A DNA stretch of 64,000 bases, from assembly GCA_050260275.1 (NCBI GenBank), contig JBLNBX010000216.1, positions 1-64,000 on the forward strand, given 5' to 3'. The notes beneath the pieces are model-generated. The model ran no database searches, was not told where the DNA came from, and was given only the letters and a program-made list of their open reading frames with translations. The DNA comes from DATMXS01 sp050260275 (GTDB lineage Bacteria > Acidobacteriota > Terriglobia > Bryobacterales > Bryobacteraceae). A program made the position numbers and the translations under genes. Positions 25,081 to 33,490 of this stretch are shown piece by piece (the first letter of the stretch is position 1; every line of letters begins with the position of its first letter).

Positions 25081-25177
25081 CGGCGCGGCCGGCCACCAGC
25101 GAACTCGCGCTCCTGCCGCCGGTTTTCCGCGCCGGCCGCGGGGCTTCTGCGCGCCGCGGTGGGGGCCTGAGCCCCGA

Positions 25178-26536
25178 TCAGTTCTCTGCCGCCGCTTTTG
25201 CTGCGCTCTGCCCCACAGCCTCGCCGAGCTTCGACGAGATGTTCATCGAACAGAACTTCGGGCCGCACATGGAGCAGTAGTGCGCGTCCTTGAAACCGGC
25301 GTCCGGCAGGGTCTCGTCGTGCATCGCGCGCGCGGTTTCGGGGTCAAGCGCGAGTTCGAACTGGCGGTTCCAGTCGAAGCGGTAGCGGGCGCGGCTGAGT
25401 TCGTCATCGCGGTCGCGCGCGCCGGGCCTCTTGCGGGCGATATCGGCGGCGTGTGCGGCGATCTTGTATGCGATGATGCCCTGCTTCACGTCTTCCAGGT
25501 TGGGCAGCCCGAGGTGTTCCTTCGGCGTCACGTAGCAGAGCATGGAGGCGCCGTACCAGCCGATCATTGCCGCGCCGATCGCGGACGTGATGTGGTCGTA
25601 GCCGGGCGCGATGTCGGTGACGAGCGGGCCAAGCGTGTAGAACGGCGCTTCGTGGCACATCTCTCTTTCCTTCGTCACCTGCATCTCGATCTGGTCCATG
25701 GGGATGTGCCCGGGGCCTTCGATCATCACCTGGCAATCGTATTCCCAAGCTTTGCGCGTGAGCTCACCGAGCACCGCGAGTTCGGCGAACTGCGCCTCAT
25801 CGCTCGCGTCGGCGAGCGAGCCCGGCCGCAGTCCGTCGCCGAGCGAAAACGCGACGTCGTACTTGCGGAAGATGCGGCAGATGTCCTCGAAATGCTCATA
25901 GAGCGGGTTCTGCCGGTGGTGCGCCAGCATCCACTTCGCCATGATCGAGCCGCCGCGGCTGACGATGCCCGTGACGCGGCGCGCCGCGAGCGCGATGTGC
26001 TGCACGAGCAGGCCGGCGTGGATGGTCATGTAGTCCACGCCCTGCTCGGCCTGCTCCTCGATGACTTCGAGAAGCAGCGAGGGCGTGAGGTCCTCCACAC
26101 TGCGCACGCGCGCCACTGCCTCGTATATGGGAACCGTGCCGACGGGCACGGGCGAGCTGGCGATGATGGCCCTGCGAATCTCACCGAGGTCGCCGCCGGT
26201 GGAGAGATCCATCACGGTATCCGCGCCGTAGCGGATGCAGTAGCGCAGCTTCTCCAGTTCCTCGCCAATACCAGAGGAGATGGGCGAGCTGCCGATGTTC
26301 GCGTTAATCTTGCAGCGCGACGCGATGCCGATGCAGATGGGCTCCAGATTCGTGTGGCGCACGTTGGCCGGGATGATCATGCGGCCGCGCGCAACTTCGT
26401 CGCGAACCAGTTCCGGAGTCAGTTGCTCGCGCCGGGCCACAAACTCCATCTCGCCCGTGATGACGCCCTTGCGCGCGTAGTACATCTGTGTGCGGACGGA
26501 ATCGCCCTCTCGCGCGGCTACCCATTCGGTTCTCAT
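25178..26536 (-). CDS. thiC: phosphomethylpyrimidine synthase
   Basis: 452 residues from ATG 26536 with AGGAGG 11 bp upstream; a TTG 33 bp earlier is less likely. Radical-SAM-like ThiC features: NIGSSPISSGIGEELEKLRY, ADTVMDLSTGGDLGEIRRAI, EGPGHIPMDQIEMQV, and the C-terminal CSMCGPKFC that binds the [4Fe-4S] cluster (CX2CX4C). It converts aminoimidazole ribotide to HMP-phosphate in thiamin synthesis. The enzyme depends on the Fe-S assembly operon encoded just upstream in this window. Only 84 bp separate it from the divergent gene and no TPP-riboswitch motifs are visible there. Confidence 0.96.
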   Translation of the reverse strand: MRTEWVAAREGDSVRTQMYYARKGVITGEMEFVARREQLTPELVRDEVARGRMIIPANVRHTNLEPICIGIASRCKINANIGSSPISSGIGEELEKLRYCIRYGADTVMDLSTGGDLGEIRRAIIASSPVPVGTVPIYEAVARVRSVEDLTPSLLLEVIEEQAEQGVDYMTIHAGLLVQHIALAARRVTGIVSRGGSIMAKWMLAHHRQNPLYEHFEDICRIFRKYDVAFSLGDGLRPGSLADASDEAQFAELAVLGELTRKAWEYDCQVMIEGPGHIPMDQIEMQVTKEREMCHEAPFYTLGPLVTDIAPGYDHITSAIGAAMIGWYGASMLCYVTPKEHLGLPNLEDVKQGIIAYKIAAHAADIARKRPGARDRDDELSRARYRFDWNRQFELALDPETARAMHDETLPDAGFKDAHYCSMCGPKFCSMNISSKLGEAVGQSAAKAAAEN

Positions 26537-26620
26537 TTCAGCTAGTGCCTCCTGCAGAGCCCCTCGCAAACCTGAATAAGGAGAGTGTAGCGCGACGGAG
26601 CGATGCTACGCTGAAGTGGA

Positions 26621-26971
26621 ATGCGCTTCACGGTTTCCCACCAAAAGAGCAGGGCAGAGGCCGCCCGTATCGTAGAGGACGCCATCGCGGGCCTGCTGGA
26701 AACTGAGCTGCCGCGGCCCTTCCGGATGGCCGGCATGCGCAAGCAGTGGAGCAACTCGACGCTACAGTTTCAGACCGCCGTCGCGATGGGACCGCTGCGC
26801 ATGCCCGTCAACGGGACCGTGGACGTGCAGGACACCGAGGTGATCATCGACCTCGAGCTGCCGCCGCTGCTGTCGAAGTTCATCCCCGAGGAAAAGTTGA
26901 AAGAGGCGGTGGAGGCGCGGATCCGCAAGCGGCTGGCCGGCGATAAACCGGGAGCTGAACCGGCGGCCTGA
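26621..26971 (+). CDS. polyhydroxyalkanoic acid system family protein
   Basis: 116 residues, resembling the PHA_gran_rgn-type family: MRFTVSHQKSRAEAARIVEDAI, FRMAGMRKQWSNSTLQF, GTVDVQDTEVIIDLELPPLL, and C-terminal EEKLKEAVEARIRKRL. Members are found near PHA genes and in many bacteria without PHA; the fold resembles a small START/Bet v1-like or swapped beta-sheet domain. No PHA synthase or phasin is in the window, so its role is open. Confidence 0.7.
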   Translation: MRFTVSHQKSRAEAARIVEDAIAGLLETELPRPFRMAGMRKQWSNSTLQFQTAVAMGPLRMPVNGTVDVQDTEVIIDLELPPLLSKFIPEEKLKEAVEARIRKRLAGDKPGAEPAA

Positions 26972-27027
26972 ACCCAAAGGCCGTTTAGTTCAGGCCCGTG
27001 GCTCGCAACCGTGAAGCGCCGCCGGCA

Positions 27028-27507
27028 TCAAACCAGCGAGTTCAACTCGACCGTGGGCGCTGGCTTGTCTTCCGGCGCGCCCGTCCCGGGCAGGAGCCTC
27101 CTGGGCAGCAGATCCGCCAGTGTTTTGCCCGCTAGCGCGTCGTCAACGGCCTCCTGGACGGCGTTCCACAACGACCGCACGGAGCACTCAATACTGCGGC
27201 GGCATGTGCCCTCGTGAACATGCTGCGCGCAGAAGCCGGCTGTGTAGAGCGGGCCGCCGAGCGCGGATAACGCCTCTCCCACGGTGATCTCCTCCAGAGG
27301 CCGCGCCAGCACGTACCCGCCGGACTGGCCGCGCAGGCTGCGTACGAGGCCGCTCCTGCGCAGTATGCGCATGAGTTTGGCAACGTACTCCTTCGAGATG
27401 CCCTCCGCGCGGCTGATTTCCGGTATGGTTGCGCTGGCGCCCGGCCCGCGGCGTCCAAGCTCGAGCAGGCAGCGTATCCCGTATTCTTCCTGTGCCGTTA
27501 TCTTCAC
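27028..27507 (-). CDS. Rrf2-family regulator with Fe-S-type cysteines (IscR/SufR-like)
   Basis: 159 residues from GTG 27507, overlapping the sufT-like stop as GTGA. Winged helix: ITAQEEYGIRCLLELG, recognition helix GISKEYVAKLMRILRRSGLV, wing GGYVLARPLEEITVGEAL. Three cysteines C93, C102 and C108 (GFCAQHVHEG, TCRRSIEC) lie where IscR and SufR bind a cluster; spacing is CX8CX5C. It is the last gene of the suf operon, so it probably senses Fe-S status and represses the operon. In many genomes this regulator comes first; here it is translated last. Confidence 0.88.
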   Translation of the reverse strand: MKITAQEEYGIRCLLELGRRGPGASATIPEISRAEGISKEYVAKLMRILRRSGLVRSLRGQSGGYVLARPLEEITVGEALSALGGPLYTAGFCAQHVHEGTCRRSIECSVRSLWNAVQEAVDDALAGKTLADLLPRRLLPGTGAPEDKPAPTVELNSLV

Positions 27508-27821
27508 AACAAACCCAATTTGAGGAGCGCTTCCGGCGAGATGCGTGCCTGGTCCCACGGCGGATCGAAGGTCAGCTCCACCGAGACGTCAGTCACTCCC
27601 TCCACGGCGCGGACAGCGGCCTCAACCTGTCCGGGCAGTACGCCCGCCACGGGGCACGCAGGCGCGGTAAGCGTCATCGTGATGAACACCTTTCCGTCCT
27701 CCGAGGCATCGACCGAGTAGACGAGACCGAGGTCGTAGATGTTAACCGGGATTTCCGGATCGTAAACAGTTCTTAGAGCCGCCACGACGGCGTCTTCGAG
27801 TGCTGCGGGCGCTTTCTTCAT
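27504..27821 (-). CDS. sufT: SufT-like Fe-S assembly factor (MIP18/DUF59)
   Basis: 105 residues from ATG 27821 (MKKAPAALEDAVVAAL), overlapping the sufU stop by 4 bp. Core DUF59 motifs TVYDPEIPVNIYDLGLVYSV and TLTAPACPVAGVLPGQVE with the conserved cysteine, ending DPPWDQARISPEALLKLGLL. It helps mature Fe-S proteins. Its fusion-free form between sufU and the regulator is typical of SUF operons in many phyla. Confidence 0.9.
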   Translation of the reverse strand: MKKAPAALEDAVVAALRTVYDPEIPVNIYDLGLVYSVDASEDGKVFITMTLTAPACPVAGVLPGQVEAAVRAVEGVTDVSVELTFDPPWDQARISPEALLKLGLL

Positions 27822-28273
27822 TCCGTGCTCACCTTCTTCCGCTGCTCGTCCCTTATGGCCGCTCGCAGCGTGTGCCACGCCAGAGTGGCGCACTTCACGC
27901 GCGTCGGGTAGTCGCATACGCCTGAAAACGCCTGGAGCTTGCCGAGCCGCTGGCGCTCATCCGGCGGCGGTTCCAGGCCCGTCACCAGCTCATGAAATGC
28001 TTCGAACAACTTCTCTGCTTCCTCGGGCGTCTTGCCCTTGATGGATTCGGTCAGCAGCGACGCCGAGGCGGTGGAGATCGCGCACCCGGAGCCCTCGAAG
28101 CTGATGTCGGCGATGCGGCCGCCGTCCATCTTTACGTACATATTGAGGTGGTCGCCACAGAGCGGGTTGTGGCCCTCCACCTTGCGGGCGTCCGCGATGA
28201 CACGGAAATTGCGCGGCCTGCGGCTGTGATCGACGATCACCTGCTGATACAAATCCTTTAGTTCGTTCATCAC
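27818..28273 (-). CDS. sufU: SufU/IscU-type Fe-S scaffold or sulfurtransferase
   Basis: 151 residues. Zn/Fe-S ligands: NPLCGDHLNMYV (Cys, Asp), FEGSGCAISTASASLL (Cys) and RVKCATLAWHTL (Cys). The longer insert between the second and third cysteines (GKTPEEAEKLFEAFHEL region) fits SufU rather than IscU. SufU takes sulfur from SufS by zinc-ligand exchange. Overlaps sufS stop and sufT start by 4 bp each. Confidence 0.93.
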   Translation of the reverse strand: MMNELKDLYQQVIVDHSRRPRNFRVIADARKVEGHNPLCGDHLNMYVKMDGGRIADISFEGSGCAISTASASLLTESIKGKTPEEAEKLFEAFHELVTGLEPPPDERQRLGKLQAFSGVCDYPTRVKCATLAWHTLRAAIRDEQRKKVSTE

Positions 28274-29508
28274 TCGAAGATCTCCTTCGCGCGGCGGATG
28301 CCGTGGACGAGCGCGTCGATCTCCTCGCGCGTATTGTAGAGGGCGAAGGAGGCGCGCGCCGTCGCGGCCACGCCGAAGCGCTGCATCACCGGCTGGGCGC
28401 AGTGGTGGCCGGCGCGAATCGCGATGCCCTGGTAATCCAGGATTGTGGCGAGGTCGTGCGGGTGCACGCCGTCGAGCACGAACGACAGCACGGCGGCCCT
28501 GTGCGGCGCTGCGCCGATGATGCGCACGCCTTCGATTTCCTCCAGCCGCCCGGTGGCGTACTCGAGCAGGCAGCGCTCGTGCGCGGCGATCGCCTCAACT
28601 CCTATTGCTTCGATGTACTCCACCGCAGCGGCGAGCCCGGCCGCGCCAGCGATGTTCGGCGTTCCGGCCTCGAACTTGTAGGGCAGCTCGTTCCACGTGC
28701 TCTTCTCGAACGTAACGGAGCTGATCATGTCGCCGCCGCCCTGCCAGGGCGGCATCGCATCCAGCAGCGCGGGCCTGGCGTAGAGCACGCCGATGCCCGT
28801 CGGGCCGTACATCTTGTGGCCAGAGAGCGCGTAGAAATCGCAATCGAGCGCGCGCACGTCGATGCGTATGTGCGGCGCGGCCTGCGCGCCGTCTACGAGC
28901 ACCGGAATGCCGCGCGCGTGCGCAGCCGCAATCATCTCGCGCACCGGGTTAACGGTGCCGAGCGCGTTCGATACGTGGCTGAGCGCCGCGATCTTCGTGC
29001 GCGGCCCGAGCAGACGCTCGTACTCCTCCAGGATTACTTCGCCAGCGTCGTTGATCGGGGCGACGCGCAGCCGCGCGCCCTTCTCCTCCGCCAGAAGCTG
29101 CCACGGCACGATGTTGGAGTGGTGCTCGAGAGCGGTTATGACGATCTCGTCTCCCGGGCCCACGTTCGCGCGCCCCCAGGACTGCGCGACCAGGTTGATC
29201 GACTCCGTCGTCCCGCGCGTGAATACGATGCCGCGCCGGTCGCCCGCGTTCAGGTGCCGCGCGATCGTCTTCCGCGCTTCCTCATATGCCTGTGTGGCGC
29301 GCTCGCTCAGCATGTGAACGCCGCGGTGGACGTTGGCGTTCTGCTCCGTGTAGTAGCGCACCAGCGCGTCGACGACCGCCTGGGGCTTCTGCGAAGTGGC
29401 CGCGTTGTCCAGATACACGAGCGGCCGGTTGCGCACGGTTTGCCGGAGGATAGGGAAATCCTCGCGCACGCGCGCAACGTCGAATCCGGTCATCGCTGGT
29501 ATCGTCAT
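28270..29508 (-). CDS. sufS: SufS-type cysteine desulfurase
   Basis: 412 residues. PLP lysine in YALSGHKMYGPTGIGVLYAR, catalytic cysteine in IRAGHHCAQPVMQRFG, and FTRGTTESINLVAQSWG for cofactor phosphate binding. The RAGHHCAQP motif marks group II (SufS) enzymes. It releases sulfur from cysteine as persulfide for SufU. Fourth gene of the suf operon with 4-bp overlaps on both sides. Confidence 0.96.
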   Translation of the reverse strand: MTIPAMTGFDVARVREDFPILRQTVRNRPLVYLDNAATSQKPQAVVDALVRYYTEQNANVHRGVHMLSERATQAYEEARKTIARHLNAGDRRGIVFTRGTTESINLVAQSWGRANVGPGDEIVITALEHHSNIVPWQLLAEEKGARLRVAPINDAGEVILEEYERLLGPRTKIAALSHVSNALGTVNPVREMIAAAHARGIPVLVDGAQAAPHIRIDVRALDCDFYALSGHKMYGPTGIGVLYARPALLDAMPPWQGGGDMISSVTFEKSTWNELPYKFEAGTPNIAGAAGLAAAVEYIEAIGVEAIAAHERCLLEYATGRLEEIEGVRIIGAAPHRAAVLSFVLDGVHPHDLATILDYQGIAIRAGHHCAQPVMQRFGVAATARASFALYNTREEIDALVHGIRRAKEIFE

Positions 29509-30752
29509 GCTGCCTCATCCGAGCCCAGGCGACGGCGCAGTTCATCTGCGAGCCGCTCGCGCACGGACTCTATCCCAATCTGATCCGTAATCTCGCCCGC
29601 AAAGGCGAACGTCAGGAGCGCCCGCGCACCGGCGCGCGGGATGCCTCGCGAACGCAGGTAGAACACTGCGTCCTCGTCCACCTGGCCCACCGTCGCGCCG
29701 TGCGTGCAGCGCACATCATCGGCGTAGATCTCAAGCTGCGGCTTCGTGTTCACCACGGCTTCCTTCGAAAGCAGCAGATTTCGGTTGCGCTGGATGGCGT
29801 CCGTCTTCTGCGCCTCCGGGCGGACGACGATGCGGCCGTGGAACACCGCCCGGCTCGCGCCGTCGAGAACGCCTTTGTACAGCTCGCGGCTGGCGGTGTG
29901 TGGGGCGATGTGCTCGAGCGTGCTGTAGTTGTCCACGTGTTGCCGGCCCCCGGCGACGTACAATCCGTTGAGCGTGCACTCCGCACCCTCGCCGTCGAGC
30001 GCAGCCGCAATCTCGTTGCGCGCCAGCGCCGCGCCGAACGCGATGTTGAACGACGCCACCGTGGACGAGCGCCCCTGCCGCGTCGCCAGGTGCCCGAAGT
30101 GAAGCGCCTGGCCGCTTTCCATCTGGATCTTGTAGTGCTCGATGTGCGCGCCCTCGGCGGCCGAGATTTCGGTCACCGCGCACGTGAACTGCTCGCCCGT
30201 GCTGGCGAAGTACTCGATGACGCGCGCCTGTACGTCCCGCCCGGCGACAACCAGCACACGAGGAAAGGAAGCCTGCCTGCGCGCTGCGGTCGCGGCGTGA
30301 AGAATCGAGATGGGCTCGTCGAGAACCGTTCCATCCGGAATGCGGATGTAGACGCCGCCGGCGAACATCGCCGTGTTCAACGCGACTAGCGCATTCTTCT
30401 CAAAAGCCGCGCCGCGGCCCACCAGCCCGGCGCCTGGCCCGTCCAGCAGGCTGCGCAACTCTATTCCGGCCGGCGCAACCGAAAGCTCCGGCATGAACCA
30501 GCCGTCCATGAAGACTATGCCCGCGCCGCCCTGCCGCTCTACAAGCTCGAAGCTCGGCTGCGGCGCTGGGGCGTAGGGCTCCTTCAGGAACGGAGCGAGG
30601 TTGGTGAAGCGCCACTCCTCGTTCTTGATCGTCGGGAATCCGAGCGACACGAAGCGCTCCATAGCCGCCGCGCGCAGTTCCTGCAGCGCGTCGGGCTCCC
30701 GCGCGGCGAACGCCGCGGTGTAAGGATCAGTGATAACGGCTACGCTGCTCAC
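29505..30752 (-). CDS. sufD: SufD component of the SufBCD scaffold
   Basis: 415 residues from GTG 30752, overlapping the sufC stop as GTGA; earlier in-frame codons lie inside sufC. Beta-helix core with GEQFTCAVTEISAAEGAHIEHYKIQ, ALDGEGAECTLNGLYVAGG, and the C-terminal CTHGATVGQVDEDAVFYLRSRG with the conserved Cys-His. N-terminal helices start PTIKNEEWRFTNLAP. SufD pairs with SufB to build Fe-S clusters with SufC ATPase. Confidence 0.95.
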   Translation of the reverse strand: MSSVAVITDPYTAAFAAREPDALQELRAAAMERFVSLGFPTIKNEEWRFTNLAPFLKEPYAPAPQPSFELVERQGGAGIVFMDGWFMPELSVAPAGIELRSLLDGPGAGLVGRGAAFEKNALVALNTAMFAGGVYIRIPDGTVLDEPISILHAATAARRQASFPRVLVVAGRDVQARVIEYFASTGEQFTCAVTEISAAEGAHIEHYKIQMESGQALHFGHLATRQGRSSTVASFNIAFGAALARNEIAAALDGEGAECTLNGLYVAGGRQHVDNYSTLEHIAPHTASRELYKGVLDGASRAVFHGRIVVRPEAQKTDAIQRNRNLLLSKEAVVNTKPQLEIYADDVRCTHGATVGQVDEDAVFYLRSRGIPRAGARALLTFAFAGEITDQIGIESVRERLADELRRRLGSDEAA

Positions 30753-31525
30753 GATCTCGCCCCCGCGGCCTCCTCCCGAAGCCACGCGTATCCCTCGCGC
30801 TCGAGCTCGTGCGCGAGCGTCTTGTCGCCCGACCGGACGATGCGCCCGTCCGCCATGACATGCACGAAGTCGGGTTCGACGTAGTTCAGCAGCCTCTGGT
30901 AGTGCGTCACCAGGATCATCGCGCGCGACGGGTGGCGCATGGCGTTGATGCCGGCGGCGACCGCCTTGAGCGCGTCGATGTCGAGCCCCGAGTCGGTTTC
31001 GTCGAGGATGCACAGGCTGGGCTCGAGCACGGCCATCTGCATGATCTCGTTCCGCTTCTTCTCGCCTCCGGAGAAGCCTTCGTTCACAGGGCGCGAGAGG
31101 AGCGCCTCGTTCAGTCCTAGCAGTGCTGCCTTCTCGCGGATGAGCTGCATGAAATCCATGGCATCCAGCTCTTCGAGGCCCCGGTGCTTGCGCACGGCGT
31201 TCACGGCGGTCCGCAGGAAGTACATGTTGCTGACGCCGGGGATCTCGACGGGGTACTGGAAGGCCATGAATACGCCCTCCTGAGCACGCTCCTCGGGGTC
31301 CATGTCGAGCAGGTCGCGGCCGCGGTACAGCGCCTGGCCAGCGGTGACCTCGTATGCCTCGTGGCCCGCGAGCACGCGCGCCAGAGTGCTTTTTCCGCTG
31401 CCGTTCGGGCCCATGATGGCGTGCACCTCGCCGGCGTTCACCGTAAGGTCTATGCCCCTCAAAATATCCTTGTCTTCGACCCGCGCGTGCAGGTTTCTCA
31501 CTTCAAGCATTGGCGTTACACTCAT
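30749..31525 (-). CDS. sufC: SufC ATPase of the SufBCD complex
   Basis: 258 residues. Walker A GPNGSGKSTLARVLAG, Q-loop FQYPVEIPGVSNMYFLRTAV, signature FSGGEKKRNEIMQM, Walker B LCILDETDSGLDIDAL, H-loop ILVTHYQRLL. These are diagnostic SufC sequences. Start ATG 31525 overlaps sufB stop by 4 bp; ATG 31510 (MLEVRNLHA) is an alternative. Confidence 0.96.
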   Translation of the reverse strand: MSVTPMLEVRNLHARVEDKDILRGIDLTVNAGEVHAIMGPNGSGKSTLARVLAGHEAYEVTAGQALYRGRDLLDMDPEERAQEGVFMAFQYPVEIPGVSNMYFLRTAVNAVRKHRGLEELDAMDFMQLIREKAALLGLNEALLSRPVNEGFSGGEKKRNEIMQMAVLEPSLCILDETDSGLDIDALKAVAAGINAMRHPSRAMILVTHYQRLLNYVEPDFVHVMADGRIVRSGDKTLAHELEREGYAWLREEAAGARS

Positions 31526-32964
31526 CCGACCGACCCCTCCAGACTGACGTTCAGAAGCCTCTGCGCTTCCACCGCGAACTCCATCGGCAGTTCCCGGAAT
31601 ACTTCCTTGCAGAATCCATTGACGATCATCGAGACGGCGTCCTCGGCGGAGATGCCCCGCTGGCGGCAGTAGAAGATCTGGTCCTCGCCGATGCGGGAAA
31701 CAGACGCCTCGTGCTCAACCTGCGCCGTGTTGTTCTTCACTTCGAGATACGGGAACGTGTGCGCGCCGCACTCATTGCCGATCAGCATCGAGTCGCACTG
31801 GGAGTAGTTGCGCGCGTTCTCCGCCCCTGGAAGCACCTTGACCATGCCTCGGTAGCTGTTCTGGCCGTGACCGGCCGAGATGCCCTTCGAGACGATTGTG
31901 GACCGCGTGTTTCTGCCTATGTGGATCATCTTCGTTCCCGTGTCCGCCTGCTGGTAGTTGTTTGTCACGGCGACGGAGTAGAACTCGCCCACGGAGCCGT
32001 CGCCGATAAGAATGCAACTCGGGTACTTCCAGGTGATCGCCGAACCGGTCTCGAGTTGCGTCCAGGAGATCTTGGAGTTCACGCCCCGGCACGCCCCGCG
32101 CTTGGTGACAAAGTTATAGATGCCGCCCTTGCCCTGCTTGTCGCCGGGATACCAGTTCTGCACGGTGGAGTATTTGATGGTGGCGCGGTCGTGGGCGATG
32201 AGCTCGACCACCGCGGCGTGGAGTTGGTTTTCGTCGCGGATGGGAGCCGTGCAGCCCTCCAGGTAGCTGACGTAGGCGTCGTCATCGGCAATGATGAGCG
32301 TCCGCTCGAACTGGCCCGTGTTCTGCGCGTTGATCCTGAAGTACGTGGACAGCTCCATGGGGCACCGGACGCCCTTGGGCACGTAGCAGAACGAGCCGTC
32401 GCTGAAAACCGCCGAGTTCAGCGCCGCGAAGAAGTTGTCCGAGTACGGCACCACCGAGCCCAGGTACTTCTCCACCAGGTCGGGGTGCTCCTGCACGGCC
32501 TCCGAGAATGAACAAAAAATAATCCCCAGCTCTGCCAGCTTCTGCTTGAAGGTGGTGGCTACGGAGACGCTGTCGAAGACGGCATCGACGGCGACACCGG
32601 CGAGCAATTCCTGTTCTTTCAGCGGGATGCCTAGTTTCTCGTAGGTGCGGAGCAGTTCCGGGTCTACCTCGTCCAGGCTCTTGGGCCGCTCCGTGTGGCG
32701 TTTCGGCGCGGAGTAGTAGACGATGGACTGGTAATCGATCGGGGGGTGGTGCACGTTGGCCCAGCCGGGCTCAGTAAGCGTCTGCCAGTAGCGGAACGCC
32801 TTCAGGCGCCACTCGAGCAGGAACTCGGGCTCGCGCTTCTTTGCCGAGATGAGACGGATCACATCCTCGTTAAGGCCGGCAGGCACGGACTCCGTCTCTA
32901 TGTCCGTGACGAATCCGTACTTATACTCCTCGCGCGTAAACGCATGGATGTCGGCTGAACTCAT
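31522..32964 (-). CDS. sufB: SufB component of the SufBCD scaffold
   Basis: 480 residues from ATG 32964, with GGGGAG about 6 bp upstream (a TTG precedes it). Conserved SufB segments: YKYGFVTDIETE, GVRCPMELSTYFRIN, LEGCTAPIRDENQLHAAVVE, VQNWYPGDKQGKGGIYNFVTKRG, and C-terminal EASVSRIGEDQIFYCRQRG. First gene of the suf operon with promoter directly upstream. It forms the SufB2C2D-type scaffold that assembles [4Fe-4S] clusters for clients such as ThiC. Confidence 0.97.
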   Translation of the reverse strand: MSSADIHAFTREEYKYGFVTDIETESVPAGLNEDVIRLISAKKREPEFLLEWRLKAFRYWQTLTEPGWANVHHPPIDYQSIVYYSAPKRHTERPKSLDEVDPELLRTYEKLGIPLKEQELLAGVAVDAVFDSVSVATTFKQKLAELGIIFCSFSEAVQEHPDLVEKYLGSVVPYSDNFFAALNSAVFSDGSFCYVPKGVRCPMELSTYFRINAQNTGQFERTLIIADDDAYVSYLEGCTAPIRDENQLHAAVVELIAHDRATIKYSTVQNWYPGDKQGKGGIYNFVTKRGACRGVNSKISWTQLETGSAITWKYPSCILIGDGSVGEFYSVAVTNNYQQADTGTKMIHIGRNTRSTIVSKGISAGHGQNSYRGMVKVLPGAENARNYSQCDSMLIGNECGAHTFPYLEVKNNTAQVEHEASVSRIGEDQIFYCRQRGISAEDAVSMIVNGFCKEVFRELPMEFAVEAQRLLNVSLEGSVG

Positions 32965-32991
32965 CAAGCTCCCCTTTTGCGGCTTAAAACC

Positions 32992-33020
32992 AGTCTAGCG
33001 AATCTGTACTTTTCGGTCAA
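32992..33020 (-). promoter_or_regulatory. promoter of the suf operon
   Basis: On the minus strand TTGACC (33020-33015), 17-bp spacer, TAGACT (32997-32992), then about 28 bp to the sufB ATG. Good sigma-70-type spacing. No clear IscR-type palindrome is seen, so the operator of the Rrf2 regulator remains unidentified. Confidence 0.65.
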
Positions 33021-33346
33021 CATTGACGTCCATACGAGAGATGCTGAAACCTGGCGTGAGGGAGCAGGAAAAAGCGGGCCGGTAGGCCACCGATGCAGGG
33101 CGGGCGCACGCGGGCTACACCAGCCCCGAGGCGGTGAATTAAAGTTTCTTAAGGGACAGTTGAATGAAGGTCTCTTTATGACAGAGCGGCGGAGGCATCG
33201 TTGTCTTGGTGCCCGCCTGCCCAACACCACCCGGATCTGTTCGAGCTTCGCTCGCCCGCGCGCATGCACGTGGCCGCGGTGCGGGCGCCAGAGGTTCTGG
33301 ACTACGCGGTTCGGAGTGCTTAAAAGCTGCTCAAAAACAAGTGCTT
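33021..33346. other. intergenic region between suf promoter and small-RNA terminator
   Basis: No gene is supported. GTGCTTAAAA occurs twice (about 33317-33326 and 33341-33350) beside the terminator; the copies flank CTGCTCAAAAAC. The remainder is GC-rich with no coding signal on either strand. Confidence 0.4.
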
Positions 33347-33382
33347 AAAAACAGACGCCCGTTCCGATGGAACGGGCGTCTG
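33347..33382 (-). terminator. intrinsic terminator of the candidate small RNA
   Basis: Perfect 14-bp stem CAGACGCCCGTTCC / GGAACGGGCGTCTG with a 3-nt loop, followed on the minus strand by TTTTT (33351-33347). The plus-strand side is followed by CTCCCTG, so it terminates leftward transcription only. It is the clearest intrinsic terminator in the window. Confidence 0.85.
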
Positions 33383-33456
33383 CTCCCTGTTCAACCAGGG
33401 TTGATGTTCAATGGGAGAATCGGTCCGACGGAAACGCAACCGCCAAACCCGTTGTG
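33347..33456 (-). ncRNA. candidate structured small RNA, about 110 nt
   Basis: A promoter (33490-33462) and a strong intrinsic terminator (33382-33347) on the minus strand enclose about 110 nt without an open frame. The transcript folds by eye into three stems: a 10-bp stem with G-U pairs, GGTTTGGCGG / CCGTCGGACC around an 8-nt loop; a stem closed by CTCCC / GGGAG with an inner CAACC / GGTTG; and the terminator stem. It is not a tRNA, and I see no 6S, SRP, RNase P or tmRNA hallmarks. It lies upstream of the suf promoter in the same direction but has its own terminator, so it should be an independent transcript. Known Rfam classes cannot be excluded. Confidence 0.6.
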
Positions 33457-33461
33457 ATTGG

Positions 33462-33490
33462 ATCTTATTTCAGTAGGCCCGGTAAATCAA
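33462..33490 (-). promoter_or_regulatory. promoter of the candidate small RNA
   Basis: TTGATT (33490-33485), 17-bp spacer, TAAGAT (33467-33462) on the minus strand, within an AT-rich island of an otherwise GC-rich genome. Predicted transcription start near 33455. Confidence 0.6.

Noticed and set aside
25280..26545. 421-codon open frame antisense to thiC
   Set aside because: Antisense shadow; no motifs and no ribosome site.
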